Source: an uncultured Halomonas sp.
Lineage (GTDB): Bacteria; Pseudomonadota; Gammaproteobacteria; Pseudomonadales; Halomonadaceae
Length of the DNA stretch: 64,000 nt
Reading direction: 5' to 3'
Assembly (NCBI RefSeq): GCF_946887195.1
Contig: NZ_CAMPKE010000003.1
Coordinates: 192,732 to 256,731 of the forward strand
Positions within the stretch are counted from its first letter, which is position 1. The number at the start of each line of letters is the position of its first letter. This document shows, in pieces, positions 1 to 10,953 of this stretch. Position numbers and translations under genes: made by a program. The notes under the pieces are model-generated. The model worked only from the letters and a program-made list of their open reading frames with translations, made no database searches and had not been told where the DNA came from.

Positions 1-905
1 TCACCTGCCAGGGCGGCGACTACACCGACGAGGTCTACAAGCCGCTGCGCGAAGCGGGCTGGAAGGGCTACTGGCTGGATGCGGCAAGCACCCTGCGCAT
101 GAGCGACGAGGCGACCATCGTGCTCGACCCGGTCAACCGCCATGTCATCGATGCCGAGCTGGCCAAGGGCACCAGAACCTTCGTCGGCGGCAACTGCACC
201 GTCAGCCTGATGCTGATGGGCCTGGGCGGGCTGTTCGAGGCCGACCTGATCGAGTGGATGACCTCGATGACCTACCAGGCCGCCTCCGGCTCCGGCGCCA
301 AGCACATGCGCGAGCTGCTCAGCCAGATGGGTACGCTGCGCGACAGCGTGCAGCATGAACTCGACGACCCGGCCAGCGCCATCCTCGATATCGACCGAAA
401 GGTCTCCGAGTCGATGCGCGGCGATGCCTTCCCGGTCGAGAATTTCGGCGCGCCGCTCGCCGGTGGCCTGCTACCGTGGATCGACAAGGCCATGGACAAC
501 GGCCAGAGCAAGGAGGAGTGGAAGGGCGGCGTCGAGACCAACAAGATCCTCGGCCACGGTGCCAACCCGATCCCCATCGACGGCCTGTGTGTGCGTATCG
601 GCGCGATGCGCTCTCACAGTCAGGCTTTCACTATCAAGTTGAAGCGCGATGTGCCGATAGATGAAATAGAAGACCGACTGGCCAGGCATAACGACTGGGT
701 CAAGGTCGTTCCCAACGACAAGGAGGCGACGCTGCGCGATCTGACGCCGGCGGCCGTGACAGGCACCATGAGCGTGCCGGTGGGCCGTCTGCGCAAGTTG
801 GCGATGGGTGGCGAGTATTTGACCGCTTTCACGGTCGGCGACCAGCTGCTGTGGGGGGCAGCCGAGCCCCTCAAGCGCATGCTCGGGATACTGCGCGAGC
901 AGTAA
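1..905 (+). CDS. asd: Aspartate-semialdehyde dehydrogenase (5' end missing)
   Basis: NADPH-dependent reduction of aspartyl phosphate to aspartate semialdehyde, the branch point to lysine/diaminopimelate, threonine and methionine; cytosolic. The reading frame is open from base 3, so the N-terminal NADP-binding part lies outside the window. The nucleophilic cysteine is in [10 protein letters not shown] (Cys codon 195-197). Further along are the family motifs [27 protein letters not shown] and [13 protein letters not shown]. The protein ends with the usual RLRKL and [13 protein letters not shown] segments. A terminator-like hairpin follows the stop. The next gene is fimV, as is common in gammaproteobacteria. 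Confident call; only the start is unknown. Confidence 0.96.
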   Translation, partial: TCQGGDYTDEVYKPLREAGWKGYWLDAASTLRMSDEATIVLDPVNRHVIDAELAKGTRTFVGGNCTVSLMLMGLGGLFEADLIEWMTSMTYQAASGSGAKHMRELLSQMGTLRDSVQHELDDPASAILDIDRKVSESMRGDAFPVENFGAPLAGGLLPWIDKAMDNGQSKEEWKGGVETNKILGHGANPIPIDGLCVRIGAMRSHSQAFTIKLKRDVPIDEIEDRLARHNDWVKVVPNDKEATLRDLTPAAVTGTMSVPVGRLRKLAMGGEYLTAFTVGDQLLWGAAEPLKRMLGILREQ

Positions 906-927
906 CTCCAGCATGACCCGGCTTCTT

Positions 928-951
928 CGGCGCCTCCTTCGGGAGGCGCCG
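928..951 (+). terminator. Rho-independent-like hairpin after asd
   Basis: A perfect 10-bp stem (CGGCGCCTCC / GGAGGCGCCG) with a TTCG loop lies 22 bases after the asd stop. The tract after it, TTGCGTTG, is only weakly T-rich, so the hairpin may terminate inefficiently or mainly protect the 3' end. Confidence 0.6.
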
Positions 952-1094
952 TTGCGTTGAAAGGCAGTCGACCGTTGGGATGACTAATAGCGCTTTCCAC
1001 CAATAGGGTGGCGCTAACTAAAATTAAGATCAATGACGTCGCTGCCACGCCGATTCCGGTGCCGGGACAGCGGCGCGCCGAGCAAGGGAACGTC

Positions 1095-3518
1095 ATGAGA
1101 CGCACGCTGTCGCTGGCCATGCTGATTTCGCTGGTTACCGCCAGCCCTGCCGCGCAGGCACTGGGACTGGCCGATCCCCGCGTTCAATCGAGCCTCAACG
1201 AGCCGCTCGAAGCGCGCGTCGATATCACCGATCTGCGCGGCCTCGACCCAACGCTATTGAAGGTGCGCCTGGCCGATGAAGCCGCTTTCGAGCAGGCCGG
1301 GTTGCCGCGCAGCACGCTTGCCGAAAGTGTGCAGATGGCCCTGGAGCGAGGCGCCGGCGGCCTGCAACTGGTATTGACCACCGAGCGGGTAATACGCGAA
1401 CCCTATCTGGATCTGCTGGTTACGCTGTACTGGCCAAACGGGCAACAGCGTGGCCAGATCACTCTGTTGTTCGACCCGCCGGGCTATGCCAGCGCGCCGG
1501 CTCTGATCGATAACGCACCAATGAGCGCATCGCCACGCCAGCCACAAATCGATGCGGTGCCACTCGTTTCACAGCGGCAAGAGGCGGTGCCCGCCATATC
1601 CTCTTCCGATTCCACGGCCTCATCGTCGGTGCGGGTGCACTCGGGCGACACCTTGTGGGGGCTGGCCAGGCGTGTGCGTCCTGGTGAGGATGTCAGTATC
1701 GAACAGGTCATGCTGGCGCTGCTGCAGGCCAACCCCGATGCCTTTCCCGATGGCAATATCAACGGCTTGCGTGCCGGTGCGGTTCTCGCCGTGCCACCGC
1801 GACAGGCCATGTCGGCGAGCACGGCGGCCGAGGCCACCAGCCGTGTCCAGGCGCAGAACCGGGCCTGGCGCAGCGACGATAGTGCGCAGCGCAGCGTGGC
1901 GGCACAACCCGAAACCAATGTCACTCCCGAGCCGTCACTTCCCGAATCTCAGCCAGCCGAGGCGCCGAGCGATGCCGGGCCGCGCCTGACTCTGCTCAGC
2001 GATGCCGATCTGGCCGCCGAGCGAGCCGCCAGGATGGCTGGCACGCCGGATACGCCACCTACCGAATCGGTGCCCGATCGGCGTCTGGATCAGTTGACGG
2101 CGCAGTGGCAGGCCAGTCGCGAAGCGTTGGCATCGAGTCGCGAAGCGCGTGAGCGGCTCGAGAAAGAGATCGCCACGCTGCGTCAGGACGTTGCCGAGTT
2201 GCGCGAAATGTTGCTTGCCGCGGCGCCCGATCCCGCGGAACCCGAACCGGTTCCGGTGACAGAGCCCGAACCCGTGACCGCCCGTGCCGCCGCTGCACCC
2301 GCAGGCCCATCGCTTTCTGCGTTGCCAGCCTCCGGTGGCAGCGCAGGCGATGCGGAAGATAGAGGCGTCTGGCGGATACTGAGTGATAATTTACTGGCCA
2401 TCGCCGCTTTGGCGATCGCATTGCTGCTGTCGTTATGGGTCGTGGTGAGGCGGCGCAATGCCGATGGCCGAGGGCATGCGGGGGTAAGCTTCCCGCTTGG
2501 AGCGGGCAGTATCGCTGGCGGCGAGGTGGTATCGCCAGCCACGGCCTCGGCACCGGTTGCCTCGCCAGCATCGTCACAGCCAGCGACGTCACGAGCCGAT
2601 GAGTTGCCGAGCGCTGCACCCCAGGCTGACGTGCCCCGGGCTAGTGCGCCCCAAACCGAAACCGAAACCATCAACGAGGCCGATGTCTTCATCGCTTACG
2701 GTCGTTATGACCGGGCTCGTGAACTGCTCAGACAGAGTCTCGACAGCGATCCCGAACGGCACGATTTGCGTCTCAAGTTGTTGTCGGTGCACGTCGAGCT
2801 CGGCGAGCGTGAAGAGGCTGAGTGCGAGGCTGCCCGGCTGGAAGCGCTCGATGAACCTGATAATCAGCGCTATCGTCAGGAAGCGCGGCAACTGATGCAT
2901 CGCTTCGGTGGTACGTATGGCTGCGAAGATGCCGATGACGGTGATTGTGACGTAAGCGGCGGTGCCGTCGACTCCACGGCGGAGCCGCAGGCGCCGGAAG
3001 AGGATGATACGCAGGCGTCATGCTCGGATGCCCTGGATGACGACCCCGCTCCGGTTGGCGGGACCAACACGACGAGCGAGGGGTATATCGAGTACGAGCC
3101 GCCGTATCTCGACCCGATAACCGCCGATGACTCGGCTAGAAAACATGATAAGCACCACGCAGCGCTGCACCAGCCTGGCATCGATTATCCCGGTAGCCTG
3201 GCCAGCGTCGATGACGATGCCGACGAGCTCGAGGTATCGATCGCTGTCAGCGAAGAGATACCGCCTCGTTCGGCGACTATCGAGCACGATTGGGAGATCG
3301 AGGAGGTGGCGTTCGAGCCGTTGAATCTGGATAATGAGCCATCAACCGTCGGCGCCTCCCAAGCCTCGCCGGAGCAGTTGCTGGATCGTGCCCGAGAGCG
3401 CCTCGACGAGGGTGAGCAGGACGCGGCACGCGACTTGCTCCACGGCCTGCTTGAACACAATGACACGCACGTTGTCGAGGAGGCCCGGCTCATCATCGAG
3501 CGCCATAATCTCTACTGA
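1095..3518 (+). CDS. fimV: FimV-like polar hub protein
   Basis: Inner-membrane/periplasmic scaffold that in pseudomonads and vibrios organises the cell pole (type IV pili, chemotaxis or flagellar proteins). The ATG at 1095 is preferred over an in-frame GTG at 1008 because it opens a clear signal peptide (MRRTLSLAMLISL, cut after AQA) and has a purine-rich stretch upstream. In order it has the conserved N-terminal FimV region, a LysM domain (VRVHSGDTLWGLARRV, near residue 180) for peptidoglycan, a coiled coil (near 330-375) and one membrane span (LLAIAALAIALLLSLWVVV). A long acidic cytoplasmic part ends in a TPR-like FimV C-terminal helix pair. 807 residues, typical of the family. It stands directly before truA, the usual neighbour. 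No pilus genes are nearby, so its exact client is unknown. Confidence 0.9.
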   Translation: MRRTLSLAMLISLVTASPAAQALGLADPRVQSSLNEPLEARVDITDLRGLDPTLLKVRLADEAAFEQAGLPRSTLAESVQMALERGAGGLQLVLTTERVIREPYLDLLVTLYWPNGQQRGQITLLFDPPGYASAPALIDNAPMSASPRQPQIDAVPLVSQRQEAVPAISSSDSTASSSVRVHSGDTLWGLARRVRPGEDVSIEQVMLALLQANPDAFPDGNINGLRAGAVLAVPPRQAMSASTAAEATSRVQAQNRAWRSDDSAQRSVAAQPETNVTPEPSLPESQPAEAPSDAGPRLTLLSDADLAAERAARMAGTPDTPPTESVPDRRLDQLTAQWQASREALASSREARERLEKEIATLRQDVAELREMLLAAAPDPAEPEPVPVTEPEPVTARAAAAPAGPSLSALPASGGSAGDAEDRGVWRILSDNLLAIAALAIALLLSLWVVVRRRNADGRGHAGVSFPLGAGSIAGGEVVSPATASAPVASPASSQPATSRADELPSAAPQADVPRASAPQTETETINEADVFIAYGRYDRARELLRQSLDSDPERHDLRLKLLSVHVELGEREEAECEAARLEALDEPDNQRYRQEARQLMHRFGGTYGCEDADDGDCDVSGGAVDSTAEPQAPEEDDTQASCSDALDDDPAPVGGTNTTSEGYIEYEPPYLDPITADDSARKHDKHHAALHQPGIDYPGSLASVDDDADELEVSIAVSEEIPPRSATIEHDWEIEEVAFEPLNLDNEPSTVGASQASPEQLLDRARERLDEGEQDAARDLLHGLLEHNDTHVVEEARLIIERHNLY

Positions 3519-3523
3519 GCCAA

Positions 3524-4498
3524 ATGCCCCTGTTCGAGCCACTCGACGATATTACCCGCCACATCGGGCGCCTCGCGCTTGGTGTGGAATACGACGGCAG
3601 CGCCTATTGCGGCTGGCAGCGGCTCAAGCATGCTGCGTCGGTGCAGGCGGCGCTGGAGGATGCGCTGGCCAGGGTGGCGGCCGCGCCGGTTCGGCTGAAG
3701 TGCAGTGGCCGCACCGATAGCGGCGTGCATGCCACCCGCCAGGTCGTGCATTTCGATGTACCGTCACCACGTAGCCAGAAGGCCTGGGTATTCGGCGCCA
3801 ATGCCAATCTGCCGCGCGATATCGCGGTGCGCTGGGCGGTACCGGTCGCCGACGACTTTCATGCCCGCTTCTCGGCACTGGCACGACGCTATCGCTACAT
3901 CATTCTCAATCAGCCCAGCCGTCCGGTACTCGAACGCGCCAATGCGACCTGGTGCCGCGAACCGCTGAATGCCGAGCGTATGCACGAGGCTGCCCAGGCG
4001 CTGGTCGGCGAGCACGATTTCTCGAGCTTTCGCGCCGCGAGTTGCCAATCCACGACGGCCTCTCGCCATCTACACTTCATCGAGGTTCGCCGTTACGGGC
4101 CGCTGGTGGTGATCGACCTCCAAGCCAACGCCTTCCTGCACCATATGGTTCGCAATATCGCCGGTGCGCTGGTGGCGGTGGGCAGGGGCGAGCAGGGCGT
4201 CGATTACATGGCGCGCATACTGGCCCTGCGGGATCGCTCGCTGGGTAATGTGACCGCGCCGGGCTGCGGATTGCACTTCGTCGATTCGCTATACGACGAG
4301 CGCTTTAAGCTACCGCGCGAACCGCTGGGTCCCAACCTGCTGGCATTTCTCGGCGAATGGACCGGCGAACGTGAACTGCCCGACACGCCATTGATGCGCT
4401 ATCGCCGACGCTGGCCGCACTCCGCCGAGGAGCGCCAGCGTGCCAGGGCGCAAGCGGCGCTGGACGCATCGTCACTCGATCGAGAGGCATCGTCATGA
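3524..4498 (+). CDS. truA: tRNA pseudouridine(38-40) synthase TruA
   Basis: Isomerises uridines 38-40 in the anticodon arm of tRNAs. The catalytic aspartate is D65 in the motif [11 protein letters not shown]. Further family motifs are [14 protein letters not shown] and the C-terminal [11 protein letters not shown]. At 324 residues it is longer than E. coli TruA (about 270) because of an extended C-terminal tail. It starts 5 bases after the fimV stop and its TGA overlaps the trpF start (ATGA), so it is co-transcribed and probably translationally coupled with trpF. Confidence 0.96.
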   Translation: MPLFEPLDDITRHIGRLALGVEYDGSAYCGWQRLKHAASVQAALEDALARVAAAPVRLKCSGRTDSGVHATRQVVHFDVPSPRSQKAWVFGANANLPRDIAVRWAVPVADDFHARFSALARRYRYIILNQPSRPVLERANATWCREPLNAERMHEAAQALVGEHDFSSFRAASCQSTTASRHLHFIEVRRYGPLVVIDLQANAFLHHMVRNIAGALVAVGRGEQGVDYMARILALRDRSLGNVTAPGCGLHFVDSLYDERFKLPREPLGPNLLAFLGEWTGERELPDTPLMRYRRRWPHSAEERQRARAQAALDASSLDREASS

Positions 4499-5133
4499 AC
4501 CGTACTCGTATCAAGATTTGCGGCCTGACCCGCGAGGAGGACATCGATAGCGCGGTGGCTGCCGGCGCCGATGCGCTGGGTTTCGTGCTGTGGCCGGGCA
4601 GTGGCCGGGCACTCGATGCCGGCCGACTGGCGCAGCTGGCCGCGCGGGTGCCGGCCTTCGTCACCCGGGTCGGGCTGTTCGTCGATCAGGATCCGGCGTT
4701 CGTTCGCCGCTGCGAGGCGTACCTGGATCTGATTCAATATCATGGCGACGAGTCGCCGGCGACCTGCGCCCAGGCGTCACGCCCCTGGATCAAGGCGCTG
4801 CGCATGCGTGACGGCCTCGATCTGCAAGCTGCCGCGAACGATTATCGCGAGGCCCGCGCGCTACTGCTCGATGCCTATAAGCCGGGCGTTCCCGGTGGCA
4901 CCGGCGAGACCTTCGACTGGTCGCGGATCCCCGCAAACCTGGCAAAACCTGTTATTCTCGCTGGAGGTCTCGACCCGGCCAATGTCGGCGGGGCCATCCG
5001 TTCGGTCCGGCCCTTTGCCGTCGATGTCTCGGGAGGCGTCGAGCGCGCCAAAGGTATCAAGGATCCCGACAAGATCCGTGCATTCATTCAGCAAGTGACC
5101 CTGGCTCAATCAGAAGCCCAAGCGACCTCATGA
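4495..5133 (+). CDS. trpF: Phosphoribosylanthranilate isomerase
   Basis: Third step of tryptophan synthesis: Amadori rearrangement of N-(5'-phosphoribosyl)anthranilate. Stand-alone 212-residue TIM barrel, not fused to TrpC. The general base is Cys9 (KICGLT) and the general acid Asp126 (LLLDAYKPG). The phosphate-binding motifs VILAGGLDP and VDVSGGVE are present. It overlaps truA by 4 bases and is followed 10 bases later by trpB. Confidence 0.96.
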   Translation: MNRTRIKICGLTREEDIDSAVAAGADALGFVLWPGSGRALDAGRLAQLAARVPAFVTRVGLFVDQDPAFVRRCEAYLDLIQYHGDESPATCAQASRPWIKALRMRDGLDLQAAANDYREARALLLDAYKPGVPGGTGETFDWSRIPANLAKPVILAGGLDPANVGGAIRSVRPFAVDVSGGVERAKGIKDPDKIRAFIQQVTLAQSEAQATS

Positions 5134-5143
5134 GGTATCTTTC

Positions 5144-6358
5144 GTGACCCAGTTCAGCGACCTGTCCCGGCTGCCCGATGCCCGTGGCCATTTTGGCCCT
5201 TACGGCGGCCGGTTCGTTTCGGAGACTTTGAGCTTCGCACTGGAAGAGCTGGAGAAGACCTACCAGAGTCTTCGCGACGATCCGGACTTCCAGGCGGAAT
5301 TCGATAATGATCTGGCCCACTATGTCGGCCGCCCGTCTCCGCTGTACCACGCGAAACGCTGGTCGAACCAGCTCGGCGGCGCACAGATCTGGCTCAAGCG
5401 CGAGGACCTCAATCACACCGGCGCGCACAAGGTCAACAACACCATCGGGCAGGCGCTGCTGGCCAAGAAGAGCGGCAAGCCGCGGGTCATCGCCGAAACC
5501 GGCGCCGGCCAGCACGGCGTGGCCACCGCCACCGTGGCGGCGCGCCTGGGCCTGAAGTGCGATATCTACATGGGCGCCGAGGATGTCGAGCGCCAGAAGC
5601 TCAATGTCTATCGCATGCACTTGCTGGGCGCACGGGTGATTCCGGTGGAGTCCGGCTCACGTACCCTCAAGGATGCCATGAACGAGGCGCTACGCGACTG
5701 GGTGACCAACGTCGACGATACCTTCTACATCATCGGTACGGTGGCCGGTCCGCATCCGTACCCGATGCTGGTGCGCGATTTCAATGCGGTGATCGGTCGC
5801 GAAGCGCGTGAGCAGTCGCTCAAGCAGATCGGTCGTCTGCCGGATGTCCTGATCGCCTGTGTGGGCGGCGGCTCCAACGCCATGGGCCTGTTCTATCCGT
5901 TCGTCGAGGACGACGACGTTGCCATGATCGGTGTCGAAGCCGGTGGCGATGGCGTCGAGACCGGGCGCCACGCGGCGCCACTCACCGCCAATTCGCCGAA
6001 GGGCGTGCTGCATGGCAACCGCACCTATCTGATGTCCGACGAAGGCGGCCAGGTCGCCGATACGCATTCGATCTCGGCGGGGCTGGATTACCCCGGCGTC
6101 GGGCCGGAACACGCCTTGTGGAAAGACGCCGGTCGAGTGAAGTACGTGGCCGCCAACGACAATGAAGTGCTCGAGGCCTTCCGCGAGCTGACCCATGTCG
6201 AGGGCATCATGCCGGCGCTGGAGTCCGCTCATGCGCTGGCGCATGCCAAGGTGCTGGCACCGACGCTGCGCACGGATCAGCATATCGTCGTCAACCTGTC
6301 CGGACGCGGCGACAAGGATATCCTGACCGTCGCCAAGATCGACGGCGTCGAGTTCTAG
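5144..6358 (+). CDS. trpB: Tryptophan synthase beta chain
   Basis: PLP enzyme joining indole (delivered through a tunnel from TrpA) and serine to give tryptophan. GTG start at 5144, 10 bases after trpF; 404 residues. The Schiff-base lysine is K96 in HTGAHKVNN and the active-site Glu is E118 in AETGAGQHG. The glycine-rich phosphate loop GGGSNAMG is present. It is a TrpB1-type sequence that begins with the conserved [15 protein letters not shown]. It is followed by trpA, so the alpha2-beta2 complex is encoded together. Confidence 0.97.
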   Translation: MTQFSDLSRLPDARGHFGPYGGRFVSETLSFALEELEKTYQSLRDDPDFQAEFDNDLAHYVGRPSPLYHAKRWSNQLGGAQIWLKREDLNHTGAHKVNNTIGQALLAKKSGKPRVIAETGAGQHGVATATVAARLGLKCDIYMGAEDVERQKLNVYRMHLLGARVIPVESGSRTLKDAMNEALRDWVTNVDDTFYIIGTVAGPHPYPMLVRDFNAVIGREAREQSLKQIGRLPDVLIACVGGGSNAMGLFYPFVEDDDVAMIGVEAGGDGVETGRHAAPLTANSPKGVLHGNRTYLMSDEGGQVADTHSISAGLDYPGVGPEHALWKDAGRVKYVAANDNEVLEAFRELTHVEGIMPALESAHALAHAKVLAPTLRTDQHIVVNLSGRGDKDILTVAKIDGVEF

Positions 6359-6421
6359 GGCGGAGTTCAAATGGCTGCACTCGCCCACACGGCATTGGAA
6401 ACGCCTTCAAGGGGTAAAAGA

Positions 6422-7225
6422 ATGAATCGCATCGATCAACGTTTCGCCGCGCTCAAGGAGCAGGGCCGTACCGCGCTGATTCCCTATATCACCGCGGGCG
6501 ATCCCGCACCGGCGCATACCGTGAACTATCTGCATGCTCTGGTCGAGGCCGGTGCCGACATCGTCGAGCTGGGCATACCGTTCTCCGATCCGATGGCCGA
6601 TGGCCCGGTGATCCAGAAGGCCTGCGAGCGGGCGCTGAAGCACAATACGCGCTTGGTCGATGTCCTCGATATGGTGCGTGAATTCCGTACCCGCGACAGC
6701 GAGACGCCCGTCGTGCTGATGGGCTATCTCAATCCCATCGAGCGACTGGGCTGCCGGCAATTCGCCGAGCGAGCCCAGGCCGCCGGCGTCGATGGCGTGC
6801 TGGTGGTCGATATGCCGCCGGAAGAAGCCGACGAGCTGGCGCCGCTGTTCAAGGAACACCACCTGCAATCGATCTTTCTGGTCGCCCCTACCACTTCCGA
6901 GGCTCGGGCCGCTACAATATGTGCCCATGGAGAAGGGTACCTGTACTACGTATCGCTCAAGGGCGTGACCGGTGCCGCCACGTTGGATGTCGAGGGCGTG
7001 GATCGCCAGCTCGACGTGCTGCGCAGGCAGACCGATTTGCCGCTGTGCGTGGGCTTCGGCATTCGCGATGGCGCATCGGCCGCGGCGGTGGGGCGAATCG
7101 CCGATGGGGTGATCGTCGGCAGCGCACTGGTGTCGCGCATCGCCGAGGGCGCCGAGCGTCCCGAGTCGGTCGCCGACGAACTCAAGGCGGTGCTGGGCGA
7201 CATGCGCCGGGCGCTCGACGCCTGA
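6422..7225 (+). CDS. trpA: Tryptophan synthase alpha chain
   Basis: Cleaves indole-3-glycerol phosphate to indole and glyceraldehyde 3-phosphate. The ATG at 6422 is chosen because AAGGGG lies just upstream and the protein then begins as the family does ([11 protein letters not shown]). An in-frame ATG at 6371 would add 17 unconserved residues. Catalytic E49 ([10 protein letters not shown]) and D60 (MADGP) are at canonical positions. 267 residues. The neighbours trpF-trpB-trpA form a partial trp operon without trpE, D or C, which must lie elsewhere. Confidence 0.96.
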   Translation: MNRIDQRFAALKEQGRTALIPYITAGDPAPAHTVNYLHALVEAGADIVELGIPFSDPMADGPVIQKACERALKHNTRLVDVLDMVREFRTRDSETPVVLMGYLNPIERLGCRQFAERAQAAGVDGVLVVDMPPEEADELAPLFKEHHLQSIFLVAPTTSEARAATICAHGEGYLYYVSLKGVTGAATLDVEGVDRQLDVLRRQTDLPLCVGFGIRDGASAAAVGRIADGVIVGSALVSRIAEGAERPESVADELKAVLGDMRRALDA

Positions 7226-7316
7226 GCGATGCCTCTCCTTCTCGGTAAACACTCTTCAGGTCCGGTCGGCATGCGTCCGGGCAGCTACTGACAAGCAGAA
7301 CGGATACTTTCTGACC

Positions 7317-8261
7317 ATGAGCTGGCTAGACAAGATCGTGCCGTCCATAGGCCGCATTCAGCGCAATGATCGTCGTACCAGTGTGCCAGACGGTCTGTGG
7401 CGCAAATGCCCCAAATGTGATGCGGTGCTTTATCTCCCCGAGCTTGAGAAGCACCACAACGTTTGCCCCAAGTGCGACCACCACCTTCGCTTGACCGCAC
7501 GCAAGCGCCTCGACTGGTTCTTCGATGCCGAAGGCCGTGAGGAACTCGCCGGCGACCTGCAACCGGTCGACCGCCTCAAGTTTCGCGACTCGAAGAAGTA
7601 CAAGGATCGCCTGACGGCGGCGCAGAAGGCCACCGGCGAGAACGATGCCTTGCTGGCCATGCGCGGCACGCTGGATGGCCTGCCAGTAGTGGCAGTGTCG
7701 TTCGAGTTCGCTTTCATGGGTGGCTCGATGGGCGCCGTGGTCGGCGAGAAGTTCGTGCGTGCGGCGACCCTGGCGTTGGAGGAGAACATTCCGCTGGTGT
7801 GCTTCGCGGCCTCGGGTGGGGCGCGCATGCAGGAAGCGCTGTTCTCGTTGATGCAGATGGCCAAGACCTCGGCGGCGCTCGAGCGGCTCAAGCAGGCCGG
7901 CGTGCCGTATATCTCGGTGCTCACCGACCCCGTTTACGGCGGCGTATCGGCGTCGCTGGCGATGCTCGGCGATCTCAACGTGGCCGAGCCCTATGCGCTG
8001 ATCGGCTTCGCCGGTCCGCGGGTCATCGAGCAGACCGTGCGCGAGCAATTGCCGGAAGGCTTTCAGCGTAGCGAATTCCTGCTCGAACACGGTGTCGTGG
8101 ACATGATCGTGCACCGTCAGGAAATGCGCGAGCGTCTCGCTGGCGTATTGCGCAAGTTGACGCATCAGCCGTTGCACGATGAACCGGACTCGTCTGAAGA
8201 AGCACCCCCCAGCGAAGGCGAGGTACTGCTTGGCGATGAATTGCGTGACACCGAACGCTGA
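7317..8261 (+). CDS. accD: Acetyl-CoA carboxylase carboxyltransferase beta subunit
   Basis: Beta half of the carboxyltransferase that moves CO2 from carboxybiotin to acetyl-CoA, forming malonyl-CoA for fatty-acid synthesis. The N-terminal zinc ribbon has four cysteines C31, C34, C50 and C53 (CPKC x15 CPKC). The crotonase-like core has [13 protein letters not shown] and the oxyanion-hole region ASGGARMQE. 314 residues with a short acidic C-terminal tail. The folC ATG follows the stop with no gap. Confidence 0.97.
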   Translation: MSWLDKIVPSIGRIQRNDRRTSVPDGLWRKCPKCDAVLYLPELEKHHNVCPKCDHHLRLTARKRLDWFFDAEGREELAGDLQPVDRLKFRDSKKYKDRLTAAQKATGENDALLAMRGTLDGLPVVAVSFEFAFMGGSMGAVVGEKFVRAATLALEENIPLVCFAASGGARMQEALFSLMQMAKTSAALERLKQAGVPYISVLTDPVYGGVSASLAMLGDLNVAEPYALIGFAGPRVIEQTVREQLPEGFQRSEFLLEHGVVDMIVHRQEMRERLAGVLRKLTHQPLHDEPDSSEEAPPSEGEVLLGDELRDTER

Positions 8262-9605
8262 ATGAGCGATTCCCCGACACTCGCCGATTGGCTGGCGCGT
8301 CTCGAGCGCCAGCATCCTGTCAGTATCGACCTTGGCCTCGAACGCGTGGCCAGGGTCGCGCGCCGTCTGGGCCTTATCGGCACGCGGCTGAGCGAACGGA
8401 TCATTACGGTGGCCGGTACCAACGGCAAGGGGTCGACGGTTGCGATGCTCGATGCGTTGGCCCGCGAGCATGGGCTTTCGACCGCAACGTATACTTCACC
8501 GCACTTGCTGCGCTACAACGAGCGGTTGCGCTTCGATGGCATCGAAGCCGACGACGCATTGCTGATTGTCGGTTTCGAGCGGGCCGAGGCGGCTCGCCTC
8601 GAGCCGGAGCCGGTCAGCCTGAGCTATTTCGAGGCCGGTACGCTGGCCGCGCTGTGGGCGATCGCCGAACGCCGCCCGGATATCGCGATACTCGAGGTAG
8701 GGCTGGGTGGGCGGCTCGATGCGGTCAATGTCATTGATGCCGATGTCGCAGTGATCACCACCGTAGCCCAGGATCACGCCGCCTTTCTCGGCACCGATCT
8801 GAATACGATCGGGCGCGAGAAGGCGGGCATTTTGCGCACGGCCCGCCCGGCGGTACTGGGTAGCGAGCGGCTACCGCCCAGCGTGCGCCGGGTGGCAACC
8901 GAACTGGGTGCCGGCGTGCACGCACTCGGCGCCGATTTTCATCGCGAGGTCGAATGCCGCGCTACGGCAGATGCCACCTTGCGTTGGCGCTGGGCAGGCC
9001 ATAGTGGCCAGGGCGACTCGTTAGTGTTCGAAGCGCTGCCCGACCCATGCCTGCCACTGGATAACGCCGCGAGTGCCCTGCAGGCATTGGCGCTTGCCGG
9101 TATCGAACTCGATGTTGCGGCGTGCCGCCGGGCATTCTCGGCGGTGCGCCTGCCCGGTCGCATGCAGTGGTTGGGTAATTGGTGTCTGGATGTGGCGCAT
9201 AATCCGCATGCCGCCGAGTACCTGGCCGCGCAACTGGCCGAGCGCCCGCGCCCGAGCCGGCGCATTGGCCTGCTGGGAATGCTCGGCGACAAGGATGCCC
9301 AGGGCGTGATCGACGCGTTATCCTCACAGGTGGATGGCTGGGTGGCGGTCGGCCTGAGCGGTGAGCGACCGCGCAGTGCCGATGAACTGGCCGCGCTACT
9401 CGAGAATCGCGGGCAAACGGTGCTGCACCGCGCGGTGTCGCCGCAAGCCGGCGCCGAATGGTTACTGGCCCGGCTCGAGCCGAACGACGAGGCGCTGGTC
9501 TGCGGCTCCTTCTTTACCGTGACCGAGGTTCTCGGCTGGCATACTGCGCGGGGCACGGACGCCGCCACCGAGTGGCAGAGGCCCGCTACGAGGGAGAAAC
9601 CATGA
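8262..9605 (+). CDS. folC: Bifunctional folylpolyglutamate/dihydrofolate synthase
   Basis: Adds glutamate to dihydropteroate and to tetrahydrofolates (Mur-ligase fold, ATP-dependent). The P-loop is GTNGKGST (residues 52-59). Other motifs are TSPHLLRYNERLR (folate loop), EVGLGGRLDAVN and the C-terminal-domain start DVAHNPHAAEYL. 447 residues. The ATG abuts the accD stop, and the folC TGA overlaps the next start. accD-folC-dedD-cvpA is the standard gammaproteobacterial order. Confidence 0.96.
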   Translation: MSDSPTLADWLARLERQHPVSIDLGLERVARVARRLGLIGTRLSERIITVAGTNGKGSTVAMLDALAREHGLSTATYTSPHLLRYNERLRFDGIEADDALLIVGFERAEAARLEPEPVSLSYFEAGTLAALWAIAERRPDIAILEVGLGGRLDAVNVIDADVAVITTVAQDHAAFLGTDLNTIGREKAGILRTARPAVLGSERLPPSVRRVATELGAGVHALGADFHREVECRATADATLRWRWAGHSGQGDSLVFEALPDPCLPLDNAASALQALALAGIELDVAACRRAFSAVRLPGRMQWLGNWCLDVAHNPHAAEYLAAQLAERPRPSRRIGLLGMLGDKDAQGVIDALSSQVDGWVAVGLSGERPRSADELAALLENRGQTVLHRAVSPQAGAEWLLARLEPNDEALVCGSFFTVTEVLGWHTARGTDAATEWQRPATREKP

Positions 9606-10261
9606 AATACGGGATGCGCGAACGTATTAGCGGCGCGGTGATACTGCTGGCGCTGGCGGTGATCTTCATACCCATGCTGTTCGACGATCCGCCCGAGCGC
9701 GATGAACGCCCCGAGCCGATGCTGACCATCGAGCAACCGATCGATATCGAGCATCAGCCAGTGGCAGAGCCCGAGCCGCCGGCCAGCCTCAGCGAAGAAC
9801 CGGCACCGCAGCCCGCGGAATCGCAGCCACCGGCGGCGCAAGCGCCGGAACCCGATCCCCAGCCGGAACCCACGCCCGGGCTCGATCCATTACCACAGAA
9901 CACCGAGCCCGAAACCCGTCCCGAGACGGCACCTGAAACCCAACAGGACACGCAGAACGATCCCATCGCCGAATTGACGCGTGAAGCCGAGCAGCAGCCA
10001 AGCGGCATGCCGCCGGTGGCCGAGAATGGCGAATGGGCGGTGCAGGTGGGCAGCTTCGGCGAGCCCGGCAATGCCGAGCGGCTCGAAAAGCAACTCGACG
10101 ATCAGGGCTTCACGGCTTATCGTCAGCCTCGCGACAACGACCTGACCACGGTTTACGTCGGTCCTTTCGCCTCGTCGGAAGCGGGTGAGCAGGCGCGAAC
10201 CGTGCTCAAGGAAAAGGTCAACATCCAGGGTCTGCTGATTCGCATTCAGGAGGGTGAATGA
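9602..10261 (+). CDS. dedD: DedD-like SPOR-domain cell-division protein
   Basis: Single-span inner-membrane protein whose periplasmic SPOR domain binds denuded septal peptidoglycan. 219 residues: short cytoplasmic N-terminus, one membrane segment (ISGAVILLALAVIFIPMLF), a long Pro/Glu/Gln-rich linker (about residues 30-140), then the SPOR domain (WAVQVGSFGEPGNAERL to the VYVGPF motif). The start at 9602 overlaps the folC stop in ATGA, and this gene overlaps cvpA in the same way. Confidence 0.88.
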   Translation: MKYGMRERISGAVILLALAVIFIPMLFDDPPERDERPEPMLTIEQPIDIEHQPVAEPEPPASLSEEPAPQPAESQPPAAQAPEPDPQPEPTPGLDPLPQNTEPETRPETAPETQQDTQNDPIAELTREAEQQPSGMPPVAENGEWAVQVGSFGEPGNAERLEKQLDDQGFTAYRQPRDNDLTTVYVGPFASSEAGEQARTVLKEKVNIQGLLIRIQEGE

Positions 10262-10887
10262 CCCTGACCTGGCTGGATTGGGTGTTTCTCGCCGTACTGA
10301 CGATATCGATGTTGGCGGGGTTCACGCGCGGCCTGGTACGTGAAGCGCTAGGATTGGGCGCCTGGATCGTGGCGCTGCTGGCGTCGCGAATGTTTGCCCA
10401 GCCGGTGGCGGATATGCTCGAGGGCTTCATCGATCATCCGGATGCACGGCTGGTGGTGGCTTTCATTCTGGTGATCTTCGTGGTGGTCATGCTGTGCGGC
10501 ATGGTAATTCGCATCATGCATGCGGCCGTCGAGTGGGTCGGCATGGGGTTTTTCAATCGCCTCGCCGGGGCCGGTTTCGGCGTATTGCGCGGCGGCGCCA
10601 TCCTGGTGCTGGCCACGGTGCTGATCACGCTGACGCCACTGGCTCAACTCCAGGCCTGGCAACGCGCGGAATTGCGGCCCTCGTTCGAGGACTTGCGCGA
10701 CTGGGCGATCAGCCGTGTCGCGGCCTGGGAGCAGCGTGACCCACAAGCGGCCGAGGAGTTGCGTGCGCTATCATTACCGCTCGATATCGGTGGTCAGCGT
10801 ATCGGTGACGCCTCGGTCGACGTCCCCATAGAACTCCCTGTCGAGCCGATTGCCGAAAGCGGGGCACACCAGGGAAGCGGCCAGTAA
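10258..10887 (+). CDS. cvpA: CvpA family membrane protein
   Basis: Four-helix inner-membrane protein named for its role in colicin V export. In several bacteria it is needed for envelope integrity under bile or deoxycholate stress; its molecular role is unsettled. 209 residues. The core LDWVFLAVLTISMLAGFTRG with the conserved glycine-rich GLVREALGLGAWIVA is seen, and the C-terminal tail of about 60 residues is hydrophilic. It lies directly before purF, as in E. coli and Pseudomonas. Confidence 0.9.
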   Translation: MTLTWLDWVFLAVLTISMLAGFTRGLVREALGLGAWIVALLASRMFAQPVADMLEGFIDHPDARLVVAFILVIFVVVMLCGMVIRIMHAAVEWVGMGFFNRLAGAGFGVLRGGAILVLATVLITLTPLAQLQAWQRAELRPSFEDLRDWAISRVAAWEQRDPQAAEELRALSLPLDIGGQRIGDASVDVPIELPVEPIAESGAHQGSGQ

Positions 10888-10953
10888 ACGGTTTTTACGA
10901 GGTGCCGGGCCTGGCTCGGCGCCGATCGTTCATTGCAAGCGAGGTAAGTCGGA